This document shows, piece after piece, positions 1 to 10,844 of a stretch of DNA of 64,000 nucleotides. Origin of the DNA: Paraconiothyrium sp. Pb-2020 (taxonomy: Eukaryota; Ascomycota; Dothideomycetes; Pleosporales; Didymosphaeriaceae); contig JAJUBI010000003.1 of assembly GCA_022419385.1 (NCBI GenBank), positions 186,001-250,000 on the forward strand, given 5' to 3'. How positions within the stretch are numbered: position 1 is the stretch's first letter; every line of letters starts with the position of its first letter. A model generated the notes under the pieces. It was not told the origin of the DNA. It was given only the letters and a program-made list of their open reading frames with translations, and did no database searches. A program made the translations under genes and the position numbers.

Positions 1-1269
1 GTCGCCGGTATTATACCAGCCCAGCGCAGGAAACGCCTCGCGGTTCGCCTCAGCGTTGAACGCATACCCGCGCGTGATATTCGGGCCTCGGAGCCACATC
101 TCCCCCGGCCCACCCTCGGGCGCGTCCTCCCGCCCGTCGTTGACCCGTAGCGAGACCTCGATGTTTGGCAGCAGCGGCCCGACGACGTTGTCAGCCTGGT
201 CGTCGGCCTTGCGCTGGTACGCGATGTACCCTGCGCCTTCGGTCATGCCGTAGACCTGGTTTATGCGCCACGGTGCCTTGGCCATGAGGCGGTCGAACAT
301 GTCCTTTTTGAAGGGCGGGCCGCCGCAGTCGATTTTCTCAGCGCGGGAGAAGTCGTAGCGTTCTGTGACATCGGTGTTTGCGAAGCTGAGCACTACGCTG
401 GGCACGCCCTGGAAGATTGTAGGCTTCACGGAGTCGACGAGTTGCGCGAAGGGCTCGAGGGAGAAGGCGGGCATCGCGTGGTGGTGGATGCCCATGTAGG
501 GGCCGAAGAAGAGCGGGAAGGTTGTGTTTCCGATGTGGGCGAAGGGCGTGAAGGCGACGATGCGGGAGCCGCGGTGGAATTGCGGGGCATCGTGGGCTTC
601 GAGTTGCTTTACGTTGGAGACGAAGTTGTGGTGGGTGAGTTCTACGCCTTTGGGCTTGCCGGTCGTGCCCGAGGAAAGGTGGATGGTTGCAAGGCGTTGT
701 CGAGTATCTGCGTATTGCGGTATCTGCAACGTCTCTCTGAACGAGATGAAGTCATCTGGGATGTGCTTGTAGGATCGCGAAGCTGCGCGCTCGACAATTG
801 ATACTATCGTCGGCGCACTCCAGGCTACACCTTGTGCTTGAAGGTCTCTCGACGCGATGGTAATAGCTTCTTCTAGTTTTGGCACCACGGGCCCGTACAC
901 GACGGCAAAATCAGGCCTCGTAACCGTCAAGCCGTGCGCGATCTCCGCCGCGACGATGGCGTGGTTGATCGGGCAGACTACACCGCCTGTCCAGAGTACT
1001 GCATGTACAATCTCCACATAGTCGCAGGAATTGGGTAGGATCACCGCCCAGTGTGCTTGATCTCGCGGCTTGAAAGTCTTCAATAGTCCATTGGCGAGTC
1101 GTCCAGCATCCGTGCGCAATTCGTGAAGTGTGAGCGAGCGGTGGGTGAGTGAGTCTGTGGTTACAAGGTGCGAGGGTGGTAGCGGCGGTGTGGTTGATGT
1201 GTGGAGGAGTTGTGTGAGAGATAGGTCTGTGGGGATGTCGACCTGGTTCGGGGATCTGTATGTCTTCAT
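1..1269 (-). CDS. AMP-dependent acyl-CoA ligase (4CL-like), 3' part outside window
   Basis: The N-terminal 423 residues of an ANL-superfamily acyl-CoA ligase are visible in one open frame starting at the ATG at 1269; the gene runs off the left edge. Seen: the AMP-binding P-loop SSGTTGKPKG near residues 193-203, a YGMTEG motif near residue 340, and the GWYNTGD motif at the edge. The C-terminal lysine domain and any targeting tail are missing. The family activates a carboxylic acid through an acyl-adenylate and transfers it to CoA; length and motifs fit 4-coumarate-CoA-ligase-like fungal enzymes. It is divergent from the AtuA-like gene at 1932, and a CTAATGATTCA site lies between them, so co-regulation with the cluster is likely. 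Substrate unknown. Confidence 0.9.
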   Translation of the reverse strand, partial: MKTYRSPNQVDIPTDLSLTQLLHTSTTPPLPPSHLVTTDSLTHRSLTLHELRTDAGRLANGLLKTFKPRDQAHWAVILPNSCDYVEIVHAVLWTGGVVCPINHAIVAAEIAHGLTVTRPDFAVVYGPVVPKLEEAITIASRDLQAQGVAWSAPTIVSIVERAASRSYKHIPDDFISFRETLQIPQYADTRQRLATIHLSSGTTGKPKGVELTHHNFVSNVKQLEAHDAPQFHRGSRIVAFTPFAHIGNTTFPLFFGPYMGIHHHAMPAFSLEPFAQLVDSVKPTIFQGVPSVVLSFANTDVTERYDFSRAEKIDCGGPPFKKDMFDRLMAKAPWRINQVYGMTEGAGYIAYQRKADDQADNVVGPLLPNIEVSLRVNDGREDAPEGGPGEMWLRGPNITRGYAFNAEANREAFPALGWYNTGD

Positions 1270-1931
1270 TTTGCGAAGGAAAGGAACACGTCCAGACGAT
1301 CCATGGACGTGGGCGCGAACGCTCAATCAACAAACATTTTCTGGAGCTCTGGCCGCCCAGGATGCAAAGGATGCTCATGCATGCAGCGTAGCACGATGCA
1401 TGACGAACTGCAGTCCCCAGCCACCGGACGGCACCGGAAGGATTCGAGTGCTCTGGGATGCTTTTCCGCACTCATCAATCAATCTGAGGGAGGGACAGCT
1501 GTGCTGCGTCTCCAACATTTTTGTGGAGCTCCATCCATCTTTGCGACCCCGCTTGCGGCCCGGAGCTTCAAGGTTCCCCAGCCTCTAGCGAGCTCGGGCT
1601 CGGGCGAGGCTAATGATTCAGAACGTGGGAGTCGCCACCCGCTCGAGCCGAGGGTGCAAGCGGGGAACAAAGCGGATTGTGCGGCGCAGGCGGCGTAGGC
1701 CAGGACTTGTAGAGGTAGAGAAGCGTGAGGATACGTCTGGTTCTCTGGAGACAGCAGATAGATGTTGAATGGAAGAGGGAGCCTGTTGAGCGTTACATAC
1801 ATTCACGCCATCGACGAGATACTTGAAGAGGTCTCGGTCGTTGCATAATATTAATGATTGTTTAGCGACCTCGATCGTTCCACGGTTTGGTCGATATCCG
1901 CTCCTCACATCGATCGAAACACGCGTTGAAT
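1270..1931. other. Divergent promoter region, 662 bp
   Basis: This stretch separates the start codons of the acyl-CoA ligase (minus) and the AtuA-like gene (plus). Open frames inside it overlap each other and lack family features. It holds one copy of the cluster motif (1610-1620). Nothing else is recognised. Confidence 0.6.
1610..1620 (+). promoter_or_regulatory. Candidate bZIP site CTAATGATTCA
   Basis: The 11-mer CTAATGATTCA lies in the divergent promoter. The TGATTCA core resembles a Gcn4/AP-1-type bZIP site with A/T at the centre. The same 11-mer occurs at 6558 and 6702, and related forms occur near 14650 and 14690. Confidence 0.5.
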
Positions 1932-3877
1932 ATGCCGTCGAAAAGGGCCATCCGGATCGGGAATGCTTCTGGAGCGATTGGCGATGGGATTGATCAAGTG
2001 TACGTTACCAAATTGCAAGTGGAACACACTACTCGACTAACCAGACCAGCTACCGTCTTGCTCGCGACGGCGATGTGGACGCCATAACAGCAGACTACCT
2101 TGCCGTAAGCCAGTTGCCCCCAAACTGCTTCCATGACATTACCAATTGATCTTCCTACCAGGAATTCAACATCGCTTGGAAAGCCATCGAGCTTACCACA
2201 CGCCCCGACCTAGGCTATGAACCGAATTTTCTCGAGCAAATCGCCTGGCAAGACGGCGCAGCAGCCAAGCTGCTCGCGCGCAAGAATATCAAAGTCGTAC
2301 ACGATGGCGGGGCGCTGAACCCGAAAGGTTTGGCGCAGAAGACTGATCAGTACTTTAAGCGTCTGGGGATCGACGGAGTGAAGGTAGCCTGGGTCGATGG
2401 CGACAACGTCACAGGACTTGTCAAGGAAGGAAAGATGGGTAAGCTGATGCATCTGGATCAGAGAAGCCTTGAGCTAGGGGACCTTCGACATAAGGTTCTG
2501 GCCGCGAACGTGTACACCGGCATGACGGGCGTGATTGCTGCGCTGGAAGCCGGGGCGCAGATAATCATCTGCGGGCGGTGTACAGATGCGTCGCCAGTCA
2601 TGGGGTTGGCGGCATGGTGGCACGGGTGGAAGAGCACGGATTACCAGCAGTTGGCGGGGAGTCTGCTCGCAGGGCATATCATCGAGTGCGGTGCGTATGT
2701 CACGGGAGGTAATTTCTGCGGCTGGAGGGAAATCGAGCAGTTGCATCATGTTGGTTACCCGATTGCGGAAATCGCTAATGACGGGACGTGTGTGATCACG
2801 AAGCCGGAACACACGAATGGTGCGGTTACGGTAGACACCTGTAAGGCACAGCTCTTGTATGAGATTCAGGGCCCGTTTTACCTCAATCCGGACGTCACAG
2901 CACGTATCGACGGCGCGCAGCTCGAACAGATAGGCAAGAACCGCGTACGTCTCACCGGAATAGTAGGCACAGTACCACCCCCGACGTCCAAATTAGCTAT
3001 CTGTCTCCTTGGCGGCTGGCAAGCCGAAGTGTGCGGCTTCGCTGCGGGCCTAGACACCCGTGAGAAACTCGCCCTCATGAAGGACCAGGTCATGCGCGAG
3101 ATCGACCCTTCCGACTTCTCAACATTCAGCATGGAGGTCTATGGAAGCAGCCCTGACAATCCAAAGACCCAGCAAGAATGTACAATCACGCTACGTATGT
3201 TCGCGCAGAGCGAGGACAAAGATGCAATGCTCAAGTTCAAGCGAGCCATCTTCTACAACGGGATGCAAGGGTATTGTGGACTGCATCTGGCGATGGACTG
3301 GAGGACCATGGAGCCGAAGCCATATGTGCGGTATTTCCCTAGTCTGGTCCCGAGCGTGGGCGTGCAGATGAAAGCGAATTTCGTAGATGGGAGGGTAATC
3401 AACGTACCACCGAAGACGAAGGAGGATTGTGCTGAGAAGGTCGCTGAGCAACTCAGCTACGATCCTAGAACTCCGACGTCTCTGAGCTCATTCGGACCTA
3501 TCGCGCGCAGACCGCTGGGAGACCTTGTATTCGCGCGCTCGGGTGACAAGGGTGGCAATGCGAATGTAGGGTTTTGGGTCAGGGAACGTGCGGCGTGGCC
3601 GTGGCTTCGGAGTTTCCTAACGAGGGAGAAGTGTGTTGAGCTGTTGGGAGATGACTGGAAAGAGAATTACAGCGTAGAGAGGTGTGAGTTTGAAGGGCTA
3701 ATGGCGGTACATTTTGTCATCAAAGGCTTATTGCAGGAGGGAGTAAGTAGTAGCAGTGTGCTTGATGGGTTTGGAAAGAGTGTTGGGGAGTTTTTGAGGG
3801 CGAGGCATGTCGACGTTCCGGTAGAGTTATTGAAGACGGAGGAGACACGGCGGGTTACGATGAAGGGGAAGTTGTAG
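1932..3877 (+). CDS. AtuA-family (DUF1446) protein, copy 1
   Basis: Predicted exons 1932-1999, 2050-2104 and 2162-3877 give 612 residues; the introns are 50 and 57 bp and phases agree. The start at 1932 gives the usual opening RIGNASGAIGDG; an in-frame ATG 45 bp upstream would only add a non-conserved leader. Visible family features are the glycine-rich N-terminus, VDGD, CGRCTDASP, a YVTGGNFCGW stretch and, in the C-terminal AtuA-like domain, RSGDKGGNANVG. AtuA is the first gene of the Pseudomonas acyclic-terpene (citronellol/geraniol) utilisation cluster, but its biochemical role is not settled. The tail GKL is at best a weak PTS1. A second paralog lies at 15065 in the same cluster. Confidence 0.88.
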
Positions 3878-4240
3878 CGAGGGTCTCGAGATCCGAGAGA
3901 AAACCCGCACTCAACATCAGCATCACATGAATAATCATCATGATCGTCGCTCCCATCTTCTATAAATTCATCAAATCCTGCCAAGAGAGATAGTTATCAT
4001 CAACGTCACGTGGACATGATCAGCAAAAGCCGAGCTAGTCGGATGTTCTACCCCGAACCGAACAGCTGCTACTGTGCTCCACACCGGACAACCCACGTCT
4101 GGAGGCTAGCGTGCATCGCGCCGCATGATCCTTGTTCGCCATGTAGTTTAAGTATGTCTTATACCATTCCCATGCTACCGTCACGCGAAAGAATACAATC
4201 AACTCATCCTTTTCCGCACCAATCCAGGATTTTCGGCGCC
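3878..4240. other. Intergenic, 363 bp
   Basis: Short gap between the AtuA-like gene and the MaoC gene on the same strand. It should hold the 3' end of the first and the promoter of the second. I saw no copy of the cluster bZIP motif. Confidence 0.5.
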
Positions 4241-5281
4241 ATGGTGGCAGACAAAGACAAACCCATCAAAAGACCAGACGGCCGTTACGACAACGTCGAC
4301 TTCACAAAAGCAGTCGGGTTCAAGCTTCCCACTGTAAAAGCAAGCTATCTACGCCGCGACGTGCTTCTCTTTGTAAGCTTCCTGTACAATTTCCCGCGAT
4401 GAACGGATACCAACATACCACAGGCCAACGCAATAGGCTGCACAAAAGACGAGCTCCACTTCCTCTACGAACTCCACCCCAACTTCTCCTGCTTCCCCAC
4501 CTTCCCCATAAACCTCCCCTTCAAACAGACAGACCAAGATGTCTACGACTTCTTCGCCCGCGCCCTCGTGACTGACGTCCCCGGCGTGCCAGCTTTCGAC
4601 CCGCAGCGCTCAGTAGACGGCGAACGCGGCATCGAGATCCTGCAACCCATTCCCGTGTCCAGCGCAGGCCTCGATCTCGAAATCAGTCCTGAGATCGTGG
4701 GCGTTTACGACAAGGGCGGGAACATGATTCAGGAGATGGTGCAGAGTATGGTGGACCGGAAGAGCGGGAAGGTGTTTGCGAAGATGACGAGTAAAGCGTT
4801 TGGGATTGGGCAGGGAGGGTATGGAGGACCGCCTGGGCCGAAGACGGTGAATTATACGCCGCCGGATAGGAGGCCGGATGCTGTGCATGTTTTTCAGACG
4901 ACGCAGGAAACGACGTTGTTGTATCGGCTGTGTGGGGATTATAATCCTATACATGCGGATGATAGGTTTGCGCAGGAGGGAGGGTTTAAGGGCGCGTTTT
5001 TGCAGGGGTTGGGCACGTGGAATATTGCTGCTCACGGGGTGCTAAGAGAGTTGGGTGGGAGCGAGGCAGGGAGGTTGAAGAGCTTTAAAGCGAGATTTGC
5101 GAAGATTGTGTATCCTGGGGATGCATTGGAGACGAGGATGTGGAAGGTTGGCGAGAAGACCGTGGATGGGAAGGTCTTGGAGGAGGTTATCTTCCAGACC
5201 GTTGTGCAGGAAGACGGGAGGGTAGTGCTGAGCAATGGCTTCGTAGAGTTGTGGAAGAAGGAGTCGCAGAGTAAATTATAG
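4241..5281 (+). CDS. Peroxisomal MaoC-type 2-enoyl-CoA hydratase
   Basis: Exons 4241-4372 and 4424-5281 (51-bp intron) encode 329 residues. The protein matches the hydratase-2 module of fungal multifunctional beta-oxidation enzymes: an N-terminal half with the LHPNFSCFPTFP region and a C-terminal hot-dog half with the hydratase-2 signature YRLCGDYNPIHAD followed by GAFLQGLGT. The Asp and His of this signature are the catalytic pair in the family. The last three residues are SKL, the canonical PTS1, so the enzyme should be peroxisomal. It is a stand-alone version of a domain usually fused in Fox2. It converges on the SHL-tailed enoyl-CoA hydratase, 115 bp away, and probably hydrates an enoyl-CoA in the same pathway. 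Confidence 0.92.
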
Positions 5282-5396
5282 ACATGACTTGCAGAATGCT
5301 CACTTTAACAATGCACAACCATCGACATGAACTTTCACATTGATGAAGCTATCGCACAGATGTCTAGTCGCTAAATGCATGATATATTTTGTTCGT

Positions 5397-6300
5397 TTAC
5401 AGGTGACTTCTCTTCCACCTCGGTTCTCTCTTCTCCTTGTATGCCTGCAATCCCTCCCTCGCATTCTCACTCCTCAGCATGTTCTCCGCCCACAACTCCT
5501 GCCCTCTCATCGTCGCGCGACTAACACCCGTTTCCCAAGCCTCCCTTGCCGCCATCCTAGAAATGATAACGCTATCAGGACTTAAGCTCGCGATGAGCTT
5601 TGCGTACTCTATCGTCTTCTCTAATAATTGTTCTTGCGGTACGATCTCCTTGACTAGACCCCAAGCATGCGCCTCCTCCACAGAGAGCCGGCGTCCGGTG
5701 AGTATAAGATCCATGGCGCGGTGGTTGCCGAAGAGAAGGAAGACGCGCGGCAGGGCACCGGCGAGTGCTGAGACGCCGCGTAGTACCTCGGGAAGTGCAA
5801 AGGTAGCGTTTGGCGAAGCGAATATAACGTCTGCGTTAAGAATGGCTTCAAAGCCTCCGCCTGGTCGCGCTGTATCAGCAATTGCCCTGAACCCTCGAAA
5901 GCAGAAGCATACCATGTGCGTGCCCATTACACGCAACTATAATGGGTTTCTTCCCCGCGCGGTTGCTCATTCCAGCAAATTGCCCCGGTGGATAGTCGTG
6001 CGCGATGTCGCCTGTGTCTAGAATGTCGAACCTCTGCTTCAAGTCCATGCCTGCGCAGAACGCCTTGTCGCCTGCGCCTGTAAAGACGGCTACCCGTAAC
6101 TCTGGCTCTGCATCGTACCATTTCCACAGTGCGCCGAGCTCGATGGTGCCCTCTACTGGGAGGCAATTGCGGGCTTCTGGGCGGTTGATGGTAACCTGTA
6201 GGATGTGTTTCGTGGGGAATGTGATTAGCGAATGTTGGACATGTGGATGTGGTGATTCTATCCAGTCGGGCATAGGGTTCTTTGTGCGTGGGGTCGTCAT
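5397..6300 (-). CDS. Enoyl-CoA hydratase/isomerase, PTS1 tail SHL
   Basis: Exons on the minus strand are 6300-5913 and 5860-5397, joined across a 52-bp intron, giving 283 residues. Crotonase-fold features are present: CAGMDLK in the CoA-binding loop, GHAHGGGFE (oxyanion-hole glycine and first catalytic Glu position) and FALPEVLRG with the second Glu. The intron falls inside the AHGGG codons, which supports the model. The tail is SHL, which fits the PTS1 consensus. An in-frame ATG further upstream exists, but 6300 gives a normal N-terminus. It is divergent from the second enoyl-CoA hydratase at 6889, with three copies of the cluster motif between them. Hydration or isomerisation of a peroxisomal enoyl-CoA is likely; the exact substrate is unknown. 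Confidence 0.9.
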
Positions 6301-6503
6301 GTTGGGCGTTTGGGTAGATGCAGGAAGGAATGCGCAGAGAAAGCGACTCCGAGTGTCGCGATAAGAGTCGCCAGAAGATGTTGTATAGCCCAATTGAGGA
6401 GCAACTGCTCTTCGTCCTCCGAAGACCACAGCGACAGAAGCTCGACGCGTTCCAAAAAGTTACCCGCGTCTGGCCCGCACCGAGGTCCCAATGCCCCCAC
6501 CAG

Positions 6504-6512
6504 TGATTCATT
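6504..6512 (-). promoter_or_regulatory. Candidate bZIP site, AATGAATCA on minus strand
   Basis: TGATTCATT reads AATGAATCA on the other strand. It has the same core as the longer palindromic sites nearby but only one extended half-site. Confidence 0.4.
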
Positions 6513-6557
6513 GAGGCGTGATCCCCACTCCGGCCCTGCATCCGCACCCGACCAACG

Positions 6558-6572
6558 CTAATGATTCACTAG
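6558..6572 (+). promoter_or_regulatory. Candidate bZIP palindrome CTAATGATTCACTAG
   Basis: A near-perfect 15-bp palindrome that differs from the site at 14650 by the central base and one flank base. The 13-base run AATGATTCACTAG also occurs at 14689-14701. Confidence 0.55.
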
Positions 6573-6701
6573 CAGTCTCCTCATTTAGCTGAGGCATCCG
6601 GGCCCCATGGGGAATCTTAGCGAAATGTCGGACTCTGTCACCCGCGCGAAAGCAAATCATTGAGAGGTTTCGGACTTCCGCTGCGACGCCTGTAGGCCGA
6701 C

Positions 6702-6712
6702 CTAATGATTCA
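6702..6712 (+). promoter_or_regulatory. Candidate bZIP site CTAATGATTCA
   Basis: Exact 11-mer shared with 1610 and 6558, followed by CC. It lies 177 bp upstream of the enoyl-CoA hydratase start at 6889. Confidence 0.5.
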
Positions 6713-6888
6713 CCGATTGCACGATTCAAACAGCTCTCCATGCCTCGGCGAAAGACAGCTTCCTGACTCGCCGCACTTCCCCACGACCACAGAGATTCGA
6801 AGTGTGAATCCAACCTGCGCAAACAGAATAAATCTCTCTAGACTTGCACCTCACATCCACGCCTCTACGCTTGTGCGCACCACCCAAG

Positions 6889-7722
6889 ATGTCACACCCA
6901 ACAACCACTCCACCCCCACCCACGCCCTCCTTCCTCAAGCTCTCCTTTCCCGCCCCCCGCGTCCTACTCGTCCGCATGGACCGCCCCAAATCCCTAAACG
7001 CCATGTCCACCGCCGGCCAGTGGGAAATGCACTCCGTCTGGCAGTGGCTAGACGACGAACCCGCCCTCAGCGTCGCCGTCATCACCGGCACAGGCCGCGC
7101 CTTCTCCGCCGGCGCAGACCTCAAAGAGTGGAACGGCAGCATGTCCGACGATGCGGATCCGAGCAAGCGCATGGGGAATAAGCCCGCCTTCACACCTTTG
7201 AGTCGGAGACTGGGCAAGAAGCCTGTGATCGCGGCGGTGAATGGGCTGGCTATGGGCGGCGGGTGCGAGTTTGTGGTGAACTGCGACCTGGTGGTTGCGA
7301 GTGAGGATGCGGTGTTTGGATTGCCCGAGGTGAAGAGGGGTGTTGCGCCTATAGGGGGTGCATTACCGCGACTGATACGGACGGTGGGGTTGCAGAGGGC
7401 GACGGAGTTTGCGCTGATGGGAGAGCCGATAGATGCGCGGAAAGCGTATGATTGGGGGATTGTGAATAAGGTGGTCAAGAAGGAGCAGGTTGTTGATGAG
7501 GCTGTAAGGTATGCCGCTGCAATTGCGGAGAATAGCCCTGATGCGATTATATGTACGAGGGCGGGGTTGAGGCAGGGGTGGGAGACTGCGGCTGTAGAGA
7601 GGGCTGTCGAGCTTGTACTGGATAGAGAATGGGCGGAATTACAGAAGGGTGAAAATATCAAGGAGGGCTTGAAAGCTTTTAGTGAGAAGAGGAAACCTAT
7701 ATGGAAAGGTAGTCGACTGTAA
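6889..7722 (+). CDS. Enoyl-CoA hydratase, PTS1 tail SRL
   Basis: A single exon of 277 residues. The ATG at 6889 is preferred over the in-frame one at 6844 because it sits in a good context and gives the usual crotonase length. Motifs: FSAGADLKEW in the CoA-binding loop, AMGGGCE with the oxyanion glycines and the first catalytic Glu, and FGLPEVKRG with the second Glu, so true hydratase activity is plausible. The C-terminus GSRL ends in SRL, a PTS1 tripeptide. It converges on the acyl-CoA ligase at 7842-9754 (119 bp apart) and is divergent from the SHL-tailed paralog. AtuE, an enoyl-CoA hydratase of the bacterial acyclic-terpene pathway, belongs to the same superfamily, but orthology cannot be judged here. 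Confidence 0.93.
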   Translation: MSHPTTTPPPPTPSFLKLSFPAPRVLLVRMDRPKSLNAMSTAGQWEMHSVWQWLDDEPALSVAVITGTGRAFSAGADLKEWNGSMSDDADPSKRMGNKPAFTPLSRRLGKKPVIAAVNGLAMGGGCEFVVNCDLVVASEDAVFGLPEVKRGVAPIGGALPRLIRTVGLQRATEFALMGEPIDARKAYDWGIVNKVVKKEQVVDEAVRYAAAIAENSPDAIICTRAGLRQGWETAAVERAVELVLDREWAELQKGENIKEGLKAFSEKRKPIWKGSRL

Positions 7723-7841
7723 AAGTTACTATTTGAATGCAAACATGGCACAGCGTGTGTGAGTCAATCGTCTCGCGTCTCAATCACCCATACACTTTCG
7801 TAACTCCATTAAGTCGAGTTACCCGCTCCATAATCTTGATG

Positions 7842-9754
7842 CTATAGTCTGCCCTTTCTTTCTCGCGCAAGCCGGGCTGGCAGCAATCGACGCAGCACCT
7901 TCCCATTCCCTGATTTGGGAATCTCCTCTAAAATCACAACCCCTCCCCGAAGCTTCTTGTAAGCCGCGACCTTTGCATCGACATGCTGCCTAATATCCAC
8001 AACAAGTGCGTTGCTATCCAGCTTCGAAGCCTTCGCCTCCGCAGTGAGCGCAACATACGCAATAGGAACCTCAGTCCCCTGATCCTCGTCCCAAAGCGCG
8101 CAAACCGCACCCTCCCTCACCTGCGGATGCGAGTTGAGGTGCGCTTCAAGCTCCGCCGGGGGCACCTGATATCTTTCCAAAGATCAGTCCAGGTCCCGTA
8201 CACAATCACGAAAACGTACCCTTTATACTTAATCAGCTCCTTCTTCCTCTCAACAAGCCACCAATACCCTTCCCTATCCACCCTGACCACATCTCCCGTC
8301 CTCATCCACTCGCCATCGAATGTCTCCCTCGTGGCCTCCTCGTTCCGCAGGTACCGCCTGAATATACTTGGCCCACGTACGAGCATCTCACCCTGCGCCC
8401 CGTCTGCTACATCGCTGCCCTTTTCGTCTACAATCCTCGCTTCGATGCCTGCAAAAAGCTTCCCGACTGACCCCACGCGGTGCGCAGATTCGGGCTTTAA
8501 CATCGTAATGTTCGTCTCGGTCATGCCATAGCCCTGGAAGATCGGTGCGTCGGGAAGGTGCTCCTGGAAATGCCGAATTGTGGGCGTGGGCAGGACGGCG
8601 CCGGAGCACATGATGTATTTTACATTCCGCAGTCTGGAGAGGTCGAAGGACGACTGTTTGGAGATTTGCACGGCGATGGTGGGGAGGATGCGGAGGGCAT
8701 TTGACTTGGTTTGGGCTGATAGTTCGAGGTAGGATGAAAGTGTGTATTTTTTCTGGAGCATGGTGTAGAGACCTATCCATGTTCCCATCAGGGCGACGGT
8801 TACGAGGCCTTGGTTGTGGTTTAAGCAACATGTTCGGATATGAATGGATAGGGTTGGAATTACCATAGATGTGACATAAGGGCGCGAAGAACACACCGCG
8901 GATACTGGCATCCCAGTAGTGAGGCTCGGTGGTTCGAACGCTGAGCATAGAAGCTACTAAATTGTAGTGCGATAGCTCAACACCCTTAGCTTTACCACTT
9001 GTGCCGGAACTAAAGCAAACAACAGCTGTGTGTTCTCTGCTATCTCTGTGCGATAGGTCGAATGCTGGCAGTAGGGTATCCTGGTCGAAGACGATCTCGG
9101 CACTGATGTCCTTGGTTGTATCAGTAGCGGTAGGGTCTACGCATGATCCTATACGCACGTTTTCGAACGGAGACCGAGCGCCGTGTAGTGATACAGTTCG
9201 CAGCTCACTTAGGCCCTGCCTTCTCGCTGCATTGGACAAGGTCGACCAAGTGGTCCCATCCGCGGCCAAAACCTTTGGCTGCGATATATCCAAAAAGTGC
9301 GCGACTTCGTGCTCTGTGCTCAAAGGATTTACCAATCTGACATTCGTCAATGGGTACCTCTCACATATACAGACGTTAGAATATCTTACACAGCTGTGCC
9401 GCCGCACCAAAGCACTGCGTGTATCAACCTCACGACATCAACCTTTGTCTTATATCAGCATCTCACATCCCTTCAACACTGATTACTATAAAATCATACC
9501 GAGTTAGGCGCACATATGCAGACCACATCTCCTTCCCCTACTCCCGCTACATTCCGCAGCCCATACGCCCCCCTCGCACCATCCTCCCGAATTCCAGCAT
9601 ACGTAATCTTCCTCCCTGTCCAATCATCTTCGCAGATGACCTTCTCGCCCTCAACGTCGTCCGGGTTGTACAATTGCAACAATTGCGATACGGACACATC
9701 CGTAGGCACCTGAGGGGGCGAGTAAGGAGAAGTGTAAATTTTGGGGGAGGACAT
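7842..9754 (-). CDS. AMP-dependent acyl-CoA ligase (4CL-like)
   Basis: Five exons on the minus strand: 9754-9500, 9442-9390, 9336-8864, 8808-8220 and 8172-7842, with introns of 47-57 bp. The phases agree and give 566 residues. Motifs in order: FSSGTSGKAKG near residue 220, CHIYG near 260, GYGMTETN near 350, WMRTGD near 427, and the C-terminal SGNGKVLRR containing the family's catalytic lysine. The reaction is ATP-dependent acid activation and CoA ligation. The tail is GRL, which is only a weak PTS1 variant. An ATG 30 bp upstream is possible. It resembles the partial ligase at 1-1269 in type and may act on a different chain-length intermediate. It is divergent from the MFS transporter at 10845. 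Confidence 0.9.
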
Positions 9755-10844
9755 GATGCGGGGGCTGCGGACATTGCTCTGCATTCGTGCGGGTTCAAGA
9801 TGGTGTGCGATTTTGGAGCGCGTGGATTGGTAGTTGGCAATGCGCTTGATGGGGTTTAGACTCGGTTTGACTCGTTTGAGGAGCCCCGTGGGAGGAAGCG
9901 CGGAGGGACGGCATGTGGGCCGTGATGATCAGGGTAATGATGCGCTAGACAGGCGGCAGGGCGGGCTCGGTTGTACTTTTCCATGCGAGCTGTGGCTAGC
10001 GTTGCATGAGAGGGTCAACATTTTTGCTACCGGGCTGGCTGAGCCTGGAAGACAGATGTCAGTGTCACTGTGTTGCAGACTAGATGTCCGTGAATGCCGT
10101 GTGATCGGAGCTGACATGGTGTAGGCGGAATGTGTACTGAGTTAGCACCGCAATGAGTCATTTCGGTGGAGGGACGTCGTAGAGAGCGACGAGGAAATGA
10201 AGCGCAGTTAAAACGTCTGCGAAGAGATTACTCGCACGAGTGCATATGCGGCATTTCCGAAGAGACATTCCAGAGCGTTATACGACCCAACGAAGAGTGA
10301 AGGAAGCATGCCCAGGTACCGACGGTGCGGTTGTAACAGGCACCCAAGCATACGGAGGTTTCCTCGCGACATTCGACAATTTGCCTCCCGCGTGCGTTCC
10401 ACGAATAACTAGGCGCGGAAGCTGGCGGCAATGGCTTGTGAGAAGCTTTGGCCAAGTATGTTCGAGCGGCAGCTTGCCATCCGATCTTTACTACGCGGGG
10501 ACCCCGCGCGCGCTGTAACGACCTATCGAGGGTCCGCAGGCGGCCAGGACGAGGAAGGTCCCAGACGCAGCCTGAGCGCCACCCCCAACCAGCATCTCCC
10601 GGCGCTCTGTCGTATAGAAGGAACGAGCCGAGACAAACTGATTCGCGCGCGACTCGGCCTTCCTCTTCCTCTTTAACCTGGCTGTCGTGCAGGGTCAGCA
10701 AAGAGTCCCGGCACTCAGGCACTGTAGGCTACCCTGGACAATCTCGCACAGTCCCCAGTTCGTAGCGAAGTACTCACCCACTGGTCTTCAGATCCCCCGT
10801 TCCCTCGACAATCCAAACTCTCCAGCCTTTTTACTCAATTTGCA
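9755..10844. other. Divergent promoter region, 1.09 kb
   Basis: Non-coding gap between the acyl-CoA ligase and the MFS transporter. Overlapping open frames here lack recognisable features. It contains a single TGAGTCA site at 10152-10162. Confidence 0.5.
10152..10162 (+). promoter_or_regulatory. Candidate bZIP site AATGAGTCATT
   Basis: An 11-bp palindrome with the classical Gcn4/AP-1 core TGAGTCA and the same AAT/ATT flanks as the TGAWTCA sites elsewhere in the cluster. Confidence 0.45.

Larger units (their letters stand above)
6301..6888. promoter_or_regulatory. Divergent promoter between two enoyl-CoA hydratases
   Basis: A 588-bp bidirectional promoter carrying three TGATTCA-core sites, at 6504-6512, 6558-6572 and 6702-6712. 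This is the densest set in the window and suggests shared control of both hydratase genes. Confidence 0.6.

Noticed and set aside
5437..6021. 194-codon plus-strand frame opposite the SHL-tailed enoyl-CoA hydratase
   Set aside because: Antisense to a spliced gene with intact crotonase motifs.
6726..7751. 341-codon minus-strand open frame opposite the SRL-tailed enoyl-CoA hydratase
   Set aside because: It is the antisense shadow of a well-supported gene with GC-rich third positions; its translation has no domain features.
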